A stretch of DNA of 64,000 nucleotides, from assembly GCF_033239625.1 (NCBI RefSeq), contig NZ_BTCK01000005.1, positions 62,001 to 126,000 on the forward strand, read 5' to 3'. The DNA comes from Paenibacillus_T sp033239625. Lineage in GTDB: Bacteria > Bacillota > Bacilli > Paenibacillales > Paenibacillaceae. The position numbers and the translations under genes are program-made. Shown here in pieces: positions 7,582 through 15,246 of the stretch. The notes below the pieces were generated by a model, which made no database searches, was not told the DNA's origin, and saw nothing but the letters and a program-made list of their open reading frames with translations. Positions within the stretch are counted from its first letter, which is position 1, and each line of letters begins with the position of its first letter.

Positions 7582-8829
7582 ATGGAAAATTTGCGTAAAC
7601 AAGATCCAGAAATCGTGAAAGCACTTGGCCTCGAGCTGCAGCGTCAACGTGACAACATCGAGCTGATCGCATCGGAGAACATCGTAAGTGAGGCAGTACT
7701 CGAAGCAATGGGTACGGTTCTGACGAACAAATATGCAGAAGGCTACCCAGGCAAACGCTACTATGGCGGCTGTGAGCATGTTGATATCGCTGAGGATATC
7801 GCGCGTAATCGCGCGAAAGAACTGTTCGGTGCAGAGCACGCGAACGTTCAGCCTCACTCCGGCGCACAAGCGAACATGGCTGTTTACCTTGCATGCCTCA
7901 ACCCAGGCGATACGGTTCTTGGTATGAACCTGGCGCATGGCGGCCACTTGACGCACGGCAGCCCGGTTAACGCATCCGGTCTCCTATATAACTTCGTACC
8001 TTACGGCGTACAAGAAGACTCCTTCACGATCGACTATGAAGAAGTTCGCAAGCTTGCTTTCAAACACCGTCCTCGTCTGATCGTTGCTGGCGCAAGTGCA
8101 TACCCGCGCATTATCGATTTCGAGAAGCTTGGCCAAATCGCTCAAGACGTAGGCGCGCTGTTCATGGTTGACATGGCTCACATCGCGGGCCTCGTTGCAG
8201 CAGGTTTGCACCCAAGCCCAGTACCGCACGCGCACTTCGTAACGACGACGACGCACAAAACGCTTCGCGGTCCTCGCGGCGGCATGATCCTCTGCCGTAA
8301 GCCATGGGCTGCAGCGATCGATAAAGCGGTATTCCCAGGCTCCCAAGGCGGCCCGCTCATGCACATCATCGCTGCTAAGGCGGTTGCATTCGGCGAAGCG
8401 CTCCAGCCTTCGTTCAAAGAATACGGCAAGAACGTTGTCGATAACGCTCGCGTTCTCGCTGACGCGCTTGTTGGCCACGGTCTGAACCTCGTATCCGGCG
8501 GTACGGACAACCACCTGATGCTGATTGACCTTCGCAACCTCGGCATTACGGGTAAAGAAGCAGAGCACGTACTCGACTCCGTTCAAATTACGTGTAACAA
8601 GAACGCGATTCCGTTCGACCCTACGAGCCCATTCGTAACGAGCGGTATTCGTATCGGTACGCCAGCAGCTACGGCTCGCGGCATGAACACGGAAGCCATG
8701 AAAGTTATTGCTGACGTTATCGCCATGACGTTGAAGAATCCGAAGGACGAAGCGGTTCTGGCAGAAGCGCGCGCGAAAGTTCAAGCGCTGACGGCACAAT
8801 ATCCGCTGTACCCAGGCATGGCTTACTAA
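7582..8829 (+). CDS. glyA: Serine hydroxymethyltransferase
   Basis: PLP enzyme converting serine and tetrahydrofolate to glycine and methylene-tetrahydrofolate, the main source of one-carbon units. The PLP-binding Lys226 sits in TTTTHKTLRGPRGG; SHMT motifs IELIASENIVS and VTTTTHKT are intact, and 415 residues is the standard length. A GGAGG precedes the ATG. It is the last gene of the segment that begins with the ZTP riboswitch at 6031, and is followed by a strong terminator. Confidence 0.98.
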   Translation: MENLRKQDPEIVKALGLELQRQRDNIELIASENIVSEAVLEAMGTVLTNKYAEGYPGKRYYGGCEHVDIAEDIARNRAKELFGAEHANVQPHSGAQANMAVYLACLNPGDTVLGMNLAHGGHLTHGSPVNASGLLYNFVPYGVQEDSFTIDYEEVRKLAFKHRPRLIVAGASAYPRIIDFEKLGQIAQDVGALFMVDMAHIAGLVAAGLHPSPVPHAHFVTTTTHKTLRGPRGGMILCRKPWAAAIDKAVFPGSQGGPLMHIIAAKAVAFGEALQPSFKEYGKNVVDNARVLADALVGHGLNLVSGGTDNHLMLIDLRNLGITGKEAEHVLDSVQITCNKNAIPFDPTSPFVTSGIRIGTPAATARGMNTEAMKVIADVIAMTLKNPKDEAVLAEARAKVQALTAQYPLYPGMAY

Positions 8830-8848
8830 TTGACTGTAAAGCATCAAG

Positions 8849-8883
8849 AAGCCTCACTCCGACAGCGAGTGAGGCTTTTTTTG
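8849..8883 (+). terminator. Intrinsic terminator after glyA
   Basis: Perfect 11-bp stem AAGCCTCACTC / GAGTGAGGCTT (8849-8859, 8867-8877) followed by a T-run. Confidence 0.93.
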
Positions 8884-8951
8884 TGGCCGCATGAACCGAT
8901 ACCGCTCCCATGCTATACTAATTGCAATGAAGGATAAAGAGGTGTTCGGGA

Positions 8952-10046
8952 ATGGAGCTCGTTCTTGTCGTGATTGGTCTGATCACATTCATCATCGTGC
9001 TTAAAGCAATCGGGAATCAGAAACCGCGAATGCACAATCGAACAATGTCTGGCCGTTCTCGTGTAAGCAGGCCCTATACGGCTCCATGGCCGAGTGAGCA
9101 GCCTCCGGGTGCACTTGGCATCGCGGCGGGACATCCGGCCCGCAGCGCAGCCGAGAGGCTGGAAGACGCGCTGTCGTCCGATTACGAGGCTCGCGTTCAA
9201 TATCGTGTCCAATCGGCGAAACCGGGCATGACGCAAAGCGAATGGGCGTGGACTTGGTTCGAGCTGAAACGTTACTTTCTTATGTGCGCCTTGCTGCGGA
9301 ACGTTCCGATGTACAGCACGAAGGCCGATGAAGTATGGCATGAGATGCTGATGTTTACTCGTGAGTATGAAAGCTTCTGCCAGCAATTTTGCGGAGCTTA
9401 CATTCACCATGCTCCACATGGGAAAGATGACAATAAGCCAGAGGACGGCAGCAGGGCGTGGTTTGACTGGCTGTATGCGGAGCTGTTCGAGATGTCGCCT
9501 GTAAGCGGCAAAGTGTGGGGATCATTCTTCCGAGAGCCGCTATCGCGCAGCAGGTTGTCTGAGCTGGAGTCGATGAGCGAACAGACTATTCGAAGCGAGT
9601 GGTTCCGCAGCGATACAGCGGCCCGATATGAGGATCTGGACCGTACGGCTGCCTGGCTTGCCGCTTCTGCGAAGCGTCAGCTGGAAACGGCAAGGAGAGG
9701 CTCGCGAGGGCAAGGAGTGCCGGATTACACCAAACAGAGTCAGTCTTCGTACGATGGCTCGGGAATGATGTCAGCCAGTTGGCTGCTGCTTTATTTCTCT
9801 GCTGTAGAGCCGAACAATCTGGAACATCGAATGAATGAACATATACAACGTGACAATGATCGGTATGGAGGATCTTCGGCATGCAGCTCGTACAGCGGGG
9901 ACGATTCTACCCGCCATGGCGGCTCTACTCATCATGGTCATTCCCATCACGGGCATGACCACAACGATGGCGGCTCGTCTTCCTGTGGAGGTGGAGGAGA
10001 CTCCTCGTGCGGAGGCGGCGGAGGCTGCGGTGGAGGAGGGGACTGA
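8952..10046 (+). CDS. Membrane-anchored protein with GRDP-like motif and Cys/Gly-rich tail
   Basis: Not identified with confidence. Residues 3-20 form a membrane anchor. The middle carries WFELKRYFLMCALL and DEVWHEMLMFTREYESFC followed by YIHHAPH, resembling the conserved core of glycine-rich-domain (GRDP/DUF1399-like) proteins. The C-terminus is His-rich (HGHSHHGHDH) and ends in Cys-Gly clusters such as CGGGGGCGGGGD, reminiscent of TIGR04222-type tails that may bind metal or be modified. AAAGAGGTG precedes the ATG. It stands alone between two terminator/promoter boundaries. Function unknown. Confidence 0.75.
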   Translation: MELVLVVIGLITFIIVLKAIGNQKPRMHNRTMSGRSRVSRPYTAPWPSEQPPGALGIAAGHPARSAAERLEDALSSDYEARVQYRVQSAKPGMTQSEWAWTWFELKRYFLMCALLRNVPMYSTKADEVWHEMLMFTREYESFCQQFCGAYIHHAPHGKDDNKPEDGSRAWFDWLYAELFEMSPVSGKVWGSFFREPLSRSRLSELESMSEQTIRSEWFRSDTAARYEDLDRTAAWLAASAKRQLETARRGSRGQGVPDYTKQSQSSYDGSGMMSASWLLLYFSAVEPNNLEHRMNEHIQRDNDRYGGSSACSSYSGDDSTRHGGSTHHGHSHHGHDHNDGGSSSCGGGGDSSCGGGGGCGGGGD

Positions 10047-10107
10047 TTCCTCTCTGATCCCGCATGTGAATGATCTTCCTGTCCCAGATGCAACGACTGT
10101 TTTACAA

Positions 10108-10116
10108 TGCTATAAT
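10108..10116 (+). promoter_or_regulatory. Extended -10 promoter of upp
   Basis: TGCTATAAT at 10108-10116 is an extended -10 element; the -35 region is poor. It lies 64 bases before the upp start. Confidence 0.5.
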
Positions 10117-10179
10117 AAACGGGATCATTGACGATTACTTACAACAGCTAACAGCTAGCAAATCAGGAGGCAGTTCCCC

Positions 10180-10809
10180 ATGAGCAAATTGGTAGTATGC
10201 GATCATCCATTAATTCAGCATAAGCTGACGTTTATTCGCAACAAGGACACGAATACGAAAGATTTTCGCGAGCTCGTTGACGAAGTCGCCATGCTGATGG
10301 CATACGAAATTACGCGAGACGTCCCGCTGCAATCGATCGAAGTGGAGACGCCCGTGCAGAAGACGGAGGCGAAAGTCGTTTCCGGCCGTATGCTTGGACT
10401 TATCCCGATTCTGAGAGCGGGCCTAGGCATGGTGGACGGTATGCTGAAGATGATTCCTGCTGCCAAAATCGGCCATATCGGTTTATTCCGCGACCCGCAG
10501 ACGCTTCAACCCGTAGAGTACTATATCAACCTGCCGACGGATGCTACGAATCGGCTGCTCATCGTGATCGATCCGATGCTTGCGACTGGCGGATCGGCGA
10601 TTGCCGCTATCAACTCGCTCAAGAGCCGCGGTTGCGAGCAGATCAAGATGATGTGCCTGATCGCCGCGCCTGAAGGCGTAGAAGCGCTGCAGAAGGCGCA
10701 TCCGGATGTCGAGATCTATACGGCAGCGCTTGATGAGAAGCTTAATGACCACGGGTACATCGTGCCAGGTCTGGGCGATGCCGGCGACCGGATGTTCGGT
10801 ACGCATTAA
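10180..10809 (+). CDS. upp: Uracil phosphoribosyltransferase
   Basis: Salvages uracil to UMP with PRPP. It shows the conserved N-terminus VCDHPLIQHKLTFIRNKDT, the PRPP loop VIDPMLATGGSAIAAI, and the uracil-binding C-terminus YIVPGLGDAGDRMFGTH. The length, 209 residues, is standard. AGGAGG lies at 10164-10169. Its place between glyA and the atp operon is the Bacillales order. Confidence 0.98.
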   Translation: MSKLVVCDHPLIQHKLTFIRNKDTNTKDFRELVDEVAMLMAYEITRDVPLQSIEVETPVQKTEAKVVSGRMLGLIPILRAGLGMVDGMLKMIPAAKIGHIGLFRDPQTLQPVEYYINLPTDATNRLLIVIDPMLATGGSAIAAINSLKSRGCEQIKMMCLIAAPEGVEALQKAHPDVEIYTAALDEKLNDHGYIVPGLGDAGDRMFGTH

Positions 10810-10922
10810 ATACCTTATTCATCTGTGCGTGACGACGCTGATCCAAAGCCCATCAGGGAGGATCCAGCGCGTTATGCCATGCCATTATGCAACTTTACTG
10901 TGAAGTTAGGAGCTGACTTGTT

Positions 10923-12071
10923 GTGTCCAAATTGAAAGTCATGACGATTTTCGGCGTTCGGCCCGAAGCGATCAAGATGGCGCCGCTCATTCTCGAGCTG
11001 CAGCGTCATCCCGAACAAATTGAGTCGATCGTCTGCGTCACCGCGCAGCATCGCCAAATGCTTGATCAAGTGCTGGAGGTATTCAACATCCAGCCGGACT
11101 ATGACCTCGACGTCATGAAGGCGAACCAGACGCTCAATGAAATCTCCATCCGCGTCCTTCAAGGCTTGGAGCCGGTTCTGCGCGAAGCGAAGCCTGACAT
11201 CGTGCTTGTGCATGGCGATACGCTGACGACCTTCCTTGCAAGTTATGCGTCGTTCTTGCAGCAAATCCAAGTCGGACACGTTGAGGCTGGTCTGCGTACA
11301 TGGAACAAGCTGTCGCCTTATCCGGAAGAGATGAACCGTCAACTGACGGGCGTTCTCGCCGATGTTCACTTTGCACCGACAGACTGGTCGGCAGGCAATC
11401 TGCGCAAGGAGAACAAGGCGGAGGAACGTATCTATGTAACGGGCAATACGGTTACGGACGTGTTCCAATACACGGTTAAGCAAGATTTCACGCACCCTGT
11501 GCTTGATTGGGCAGAAGGCAAGCGTCTTGTGCTCATGACGGCTCACCGCCGCGAGTCGCAGGGCGAGCCGCATCGCAACATTTTCCGCGCGGTGCGCCGC
11601 ATTGCAGACGAATTCGAGGATATCGCAATCGTCTACCCGGTACACTTGAGCCCAGCGGTCAAAGGACCTGCTGAGGAACTGCTCGGCGGCCATCCGCGCA
11701 TCAAGCTGATCGACCCGCTCGACGTTGTCGATCTGCACAACTTCTATCCGCATACGCATCTGATTCTGACGGATTCGGGCGGCCTGCAGGAAGAAGCGCC
11801 ATCGTATGGCGTGCCGGTTCTCGTGCTTCGCGACACGACCGAGCGTCCAGAGGGTATTGAGGCAGGTACATTGGAATTGGTTGGCACGGACGAAGCGGAC
11901 GTTTACGAGCGTACGCGCGCCCTGTTGTCCGACCAAGATTTGTATAATCAGATGAGTCGAGCGGCCAATCCTTATGGCGATGGACAAGCATCCGTTCGGA
12001 TCGTTCAAGCACTTCTGCACCATTTTGGCAAAACGGACAATCGTCCGGTTCCGTTCACACAACGTTCATAG
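10923..12071 (+). CDS. wecB: UDP-N-acetylglucosamine 2-epimerase (non-hydrolysing)
   Basis: Interconverts UDP-GlcNAc and UDP-ManNAc, the donor for teichoic-acid linkage units and secondary cell-wall polymers. The GT-B fold motifs KVMTIFGVRPEAIKMAPL, VHGDTLTTF, GHVEAGLRTWNK, and the C-terminal LTDSGGLQEEAPSYG are present; 382 residues is normal. The start is GTG at 10923 after TTAGGAG. The ManNAc product would feed the wall polymer that CsaB (63440) pyruvylates; that link is inference. Confidence 0.95.
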   Translation: MSKLKVMTIFGVRPEAIKMAPLILELQRHPEQIESIVCVTAQHRQMLDQVLEVFNIQPDYDLDVMKANQTLNEISIRVLQGLEPVLREAKPDIVLVHGDTLTTFLASYASFLQQIQVGHVEAGLRTWNKLSPYPEEMNRQLTGVLADVHFAPTDWSAGNLRKENKAEERIYVTGNTVTDVFQYTVKQDFTHPVLDWAEGKRLVLMTAHRRESQGEPHRNIFRAVRRIADEFEDIAIVYPVHLSPAVKGPAEELLGGHPRIKLIDPLDVVDLHNFYPHTHLILTDSGGLQEEAPSYGVPVLVLRDTTERPEGIEAGTLELVGTDEADVYERTRALLSDQDLYNQMSRAANPYGDGQASVRIVQALLHHFGKTDNRPVPFTQRS

Positions 12072-12132
12072 TTTACATGAGATAAATAGCAATCCCAACG
12101 AGGGTACAGCATACAGTTGTACTGTACGGTTT

Positions 12133-12174
12133 GGAAGTCTGAAAATCCTTGCTGCATAAGGGTTTTCGGACTCC
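12133..12174 (+). other. Long imperfect hairpin upstream of the atp promoter
   Basis: GGAAGTCTGAAAATCCTT (12133-12150) pairs with AAGGGTTTTCGGACTCC (12158-12174) using G-U pairs and one bulge. No T-run follows, so it could be a weak terminator for wecB or an mRNA 3' end element. Confidence 0.5.
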
Positions 12175-12203
12175 CGTTCACTAAATGTTTGAATTTATAT
12201 GAA

Positions 12204-12233
12204 TTGACAGAATGGATACGGCTTGGATAAAAT
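12204..12233 (+). promoter_or_regulatory. Sigma-A promoter of the atp operon
   Basis: TTGACA (12204-12209) and TAAAAT (12228-12233) with an 18-base spacer, 25 bases before the first atp gene. Confidence 0.75.
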
Positions 12234-12257
12234 AAATGAGAGTTTTGGAGTGATTCT

Positions 12258-12533
12258 ATGAATCCGTCCAATGAAAAACCATCTACGGAAGATAATCGGA
12301 ACGCGCGGGACAGTGGCCTTGGGGACAATCCCTGGCGCGCAATGGGTTTGGTCGGCACCGTAGGGGCTGACCTTGCCGTATGTTTAGGGGCAGGTTTTTG
12401 GCTAGGTTCCAAGGCGGACGCCTCTTATGGCACGCATTATTGGTATCTTGTCGGACTGCTTGCAGGCCTTGCGGTCGGCGTCGTGACGATTTATTTTCTA
12501 ATCCGAGCGTTTACGGGGGGCAAAGGAATTTGA
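12258..12533 (+). CDS. atpZ: AtpZ/AtpI-type ATP synthase accessory protein
   Basis: Small membrane protein (91 residues) of the ATPase_gene1 (PF09527) family, found as the first gene of many atp operons; implicated in Fo assembly or Mg2+/Ca2+ handling. Two hydrophobic segments (about 29-48 and 61-82) follow a polar N-terminus; conserved NPWRAMGLVGTVGADLAV and a WLGSKAD turn are visible. The stop TGA overlaps the TTG start of the next gene. Confidence 0.85.
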   Translation: MNPSNEKPSTEDNRNARDSGLGDNPWRAMGLVGTVGADLAVCLGAGFWLGSKADASYGTHYWYLVGLLAGLAVGVVTIYFLIRAFTGGKGI

Positions 12534-12949
12534 TTGACAACTTGTCGGCCCACCTACGAACCGTTACACGTTTGACGTTCTTTTTTTTGTCCGTTTGCTT
12601 TATCTGCTGGGCAGTATTTCCGGCGCAGCAGGCTTGGTGGGGGGGACTTGTTGTAGGTACAGTAGCTGGCTTGGTGAATGCGCTTCACCTTGGGTGGAAG
12701 GTTAGTCAGATTGGGGCGAATGCTGCTGCACGCAGTAATAGGCGCTCCACGCTGGGATACGTGACTCGGGCCTGCATAGGCTTGCTTGCAGCTGTTATTG
12801 CAACAAGGACGTTTGATTTCAGGATAGAAGCGGTTGCCGCGGGATTATTTGTCGCCCAATTGGTAACACTCTTACTGGGATTTTGGACCATGCGCAAGCG
12901 GGGACGTACGCAATCGCAATCCCTCGATGAAAGGGGTGAAAACAACTAA
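12530..12949 (+). CDS. atpI: ATP synthase subunit I
   Basis: Four-helix membrane protein of the ATP-synt_I (PF03899) family thought to help assemble the c-ring. The start is TTG at 12530, overlapping the previous stop (TTGA) and preceded by AAAGG, giving 139 residues beginning MIDNLSAHLRTVTRLTFFF. Hydrophobic stretches and the GGLVVGTVAGLVNALHL segment fit the family. Its stop overlaps the atpB start by one base, so translation is coupled. Confidence 0.82.
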   Translation: MIDNLSAHLRTVTRLTFFFLSVCFICWAVFPAQQAWWGGLVVGTVAGLVNALHLGWKVSQIGANAAARSNRRSTLGYVTRACIGLLAAVIATRTFDFRIEAVAAGLFVAQLVTLLLGFWTMRKRGRTQSQSLDERGENN

Positions 12950-13707
12950 TGGATCATATTTTGCCTATTGTACACAAATGGGGAATTGAATTTGACCTTG
13001 CGGCCATTTCAATGATTCTTCTCACCAGTATCATCGTGCTCGTGCTGGCGCTCGTGTCTGTACGCGGTATCTCGGTTGACAAACCGACCAAGATGCAGAA
13101 CTTCCTGGAATGGGTTATCGAATTCGTAATCAATATTATTGGTACGACGATGGATCTGAAGAAGGGCAAGCCGTACTTGACATTAGGCCTGGCGCTAATC
13201 ATGTACATCTTCGTGGGCAATATGCTCGGCCTGCCACTCGGTATCGTAACGGAAGCGCATCACGGCGCGACGATTTTCGGTATGGAGCTGGACCTGGGCG
13301 GCGAAGAAGAGGCACATATCGCTTGGTGGAAATCGCCTACGGCAGACGTAGCGGTTACGGCGGCACTGACGGTTATCGTTATCCTGCTGACGCACATCGA
13401 AGGTATGCGCCGCAATACGAAGCATTACTTCAAACACTACTTCGAGCCATACGTTCCTTTCCTGCCATTGAACTTGATCAAAGAAGTATCCAAGCCACTG
13501 TCGCTTGCGCTTCGTCTCTACGGTAACATCTTTGCCGGCGAGGTTATGATCGGTGTTATTATCGGTGGATTGAGCTGGGTCGGCATTATCCCGCTCATCA
13601 TATGGCAAGGATTCAGCGTGTTCGTCGGCGCGATCCAAGCCTTCGTCTTCGTTATGTTGACGATGGTATACATGTCGCAGTCGATCGTTCACGAAGAGAA
13701 ACACTAA
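12949..13707 (+). CDS. atpB: ATP synthase Fo subunit a
   Basis: Proton channel subunit of the membrane sector. 252 residues with several membrane helices. The essential arginine helix is recognisable in PLSLALRLYGNIFAGEVMIG (Arg in LRLYGN), and the final helix contains the GAIQAFVFVMLTMVYMS motif. Its ATG overlaps the atpI stop (TAATG), and a 109-base gap separates it from atpE. Confidence 0.97.
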   Translation: MDHILPIVHKWGIEFDLAAISMILLTSIIVLVLALVSVRGISVDKPTKMQNFLEWVIEFVINIIGTTMDLKKGKPYLTLGLALIMYIFVGNMLGLPLGIVTEAHHGATIFGMELDLGGEEEAHIAWWKSPTADVAVTAALTVIVILLTHIEGMRRNTKHYFKHYFEPYVPFLPLNLIKEVSKPLSLALRLYGNIFAGEVMIGVIIGGLSWVGIIPLIIWQGFSVFVGAIQAFVFVMLTMVYMSQSIVHEEKH

Positions 13708-13816
13708 TCCGTGTTAACGGATGAAGACAGCAGGGTTTATTCCCGAAGCACAGGAACAACGGCCTGTCTTGCGGGCCTCAATACATTTCAAACATATTTA
13801 AGGGAGGATTTTTCTA

Positions 13817-14041
13817 ATGGGAGCACTAGCATTGGTTGCAGCAGCAATCGTATTCGGTTTGGGCGCGCTTGGCGCAGGTATTGGTAACGGTCTGATCGTA
13901 GGTCGTACGGTTGAGGGTATCTCCCGTCAACCAGAACTCCGCGGTACACTGCAAACGACGATGTTCATCGGTGTCGCACTCGTCGAAGCACTTCCAGTTA
14001 TCACGCTCGTATTGGCGTTCATGTTCTACGGCCAAGCTTAA
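13817..14041 (+). CDS. atpE: ATP synthase Fo subunit c
   Basis: The c-ring rotor subunit, 74 residues, two helices joined by a polar loop (EGISRQPELR). The C-terminal helix has the proton-carrying Glu in GVALVEALPVITLVL, indicating an H+ type; the Na+-binding signature is not evident. AAGGGAGG precedes the ATG. A stable stem-loop follows, consistent with the higher dosage needed for the multicopy ring. Confidence 0.97.
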   Translation: MGALALVAAAIVFGLGALGAGIGNGLIVGRTVEGISRQPELRGTLQTTMFIGVALVEALPVITLVLAFMFYGQA

Positions 14042-14101
14042 TTTAATTTAACAAGATTGGCGGGGAGTGCCTTAGCCTCCGCGCCTTCCTTTTGTTCGAG
14101 A

Positions 14102-14139
14102 GAAAGTCCGGTTCGCCGCAGGGCGGACAACGGACTTTC
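14102..14139 (+). other. Intercistronic stem-loop between atpE and atpF
   Basis: GAAAGTCCG-GTTCGCC (14102-14117) pairs with GGCGGAC-AA-CGGACTTTC (14122-14139), about 16 bp with a GCAG loop and a two-base bulge. Followed only by CTTTC, so it is more likely an mRNA-stabilising or partial-termination element than a full terminator. Confidence 0.6.
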
Positions 14140-14203
14140 CTTTCAACGAATGATCCGTGTTCGCACGTGTAATACCGATTGCTAAAGAAGGGAGTGACGC
14201 CCA

Positions 14204-14686
14204 GTGCATATCACTTGGTCCACGTTTTTCATCCAATTAGCGGCGTTTCTGATTCTCTTTTTCCTGCTGAAGCGTTATGCGTTCGGTCCTCTGCTCGGCA
14301 TTATGGAGCAACGTAGAGAGTTGGTTCAAAGCCAGCTCGACAACGCAGAGAACAGCCGTAAACAGGCTTCGCAGCATCTGGAAGAGCAGAAACAAGCGCT
14401 TCAACAAGCGCGCAAAGAAGCGCATGATATCATCGAGCAAGCTAGATCGACCAGCGTCAAGCAAGCAGACGACATTATTGTTGCTGCTAAGACGGAAGCT
14501 ACTCGCCTCAAAGATGACGCGGTTCGCGACATCGAGAGCGAGAAGAATAAAGCGATCGCATCGCTTCGCAGCGAAGTCGGCGGTATGTCCGTTGCCATCG
14601 CATCGAAGATTATCGAGAAACAAATCGACGAGAAGTCGCAAGAGCAGCTTGTTGACCAATACCTGAAAGAGGTAGGAAGCAAATGA
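14204..14686 (+). CDS. atpF: ATP synthase Fo subunit b
   Basis: Peripheral stalk subunit, 160 residues: one N-terminal membrane helix (about residues 4-22) then a long charged coiled coil rich in Gln, Glu, Lys. The start is GTG at 14204 after AAGGGAGTG. The end overlaps atpH by four bases (ATGA). Confidence 0.95.
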   Translation: MHITWSTFFIQLAAFLILFFLLKRYAFGPLLGIMEQRRELVQSQLDNAENSRKQASQHLEEQKQALQQARKEAHDIIEQARSTSVKQADDIIVAAKTEATRLKDDAVRDIESEKNKAIASLRSEVGGMSVAIASKIIEKQIDEKSQEQLVDQYLKEVGSK

Positions 14687-15231
14687 GCCGCAATGTCGTA
14701 GTAGCGAAGCGCTACGCCAAAGCCTTGTTTGACATTGCTCAGCAGCAGCAGATCGTTGCTGAAGTCGAAGATCAGCTGAAGCTGATCGTGCAGGCAATCG
14801 AGAGCGAAGTGGACGTTCAGAAGTTTCTGGCGCTTCCATCGGTTGATGCTAGTCGTAAGATTGAACTGCTCCGCGGCGTGTTCGCGGATCGCGTTTCATA
14901 CATTGTGCTGAATACGCTGGAGCTGCTCCTGACGAACGGCCGTCAAGACGTTATTGCTGACGTCTACGGCGCTTACGTGAAGATCGCAGGCGAGTCTCTC
15001 GGTCAAGCGCGTGCGACGGTTTATACGGCGCAATCGCTGAGTGCTGATGAACTCGAGAAGGTAGCTGCGCAGTTCAGCCAAATCACGGGCAAGAAAATTA
15101 CGGCAGAGCAAGTCGTTGAACCGGCGCTGCTCGGCGGTATTCAAGTTCGCATCGGCGACCGTCTGTACGATGGCAGCCTGGCGGGCAAGTTGAATCGTTT
15201 GAACAAATCGTTAAACAAACGAGCACTGTAG
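14683..15231 (+). CDS. atpH: ATP synthase F1 subunit delta
   Basis: Links the peripheral stalk to F1. 182 residues with the family N-terminus VAKRYAKALFDIAQ and the C-terminal signature EPALLGGIQVRIGDRLYDGSL. Translationally coupled to atpF through the ATGA overlap. Confidence 0.96.
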   Translation: MSRNVVVAKRYAKALFDIAQQQQIVAEVEDQLKLIVQAIESEVDVQKFLALPSVDASRKIELLRGVFADRVSYIVLNTLELLLTNGRQDVIADVYGAYVKIAGESLGQARATVYTAQSLSADELEKVAAQFSQITGKKITAEQVVEPALLGGIQVRIGDRLYDGSLAGKLNRLNKSLNKRAL

Positions 15232-15246
15232 ATAGGGGTGAGCGAA

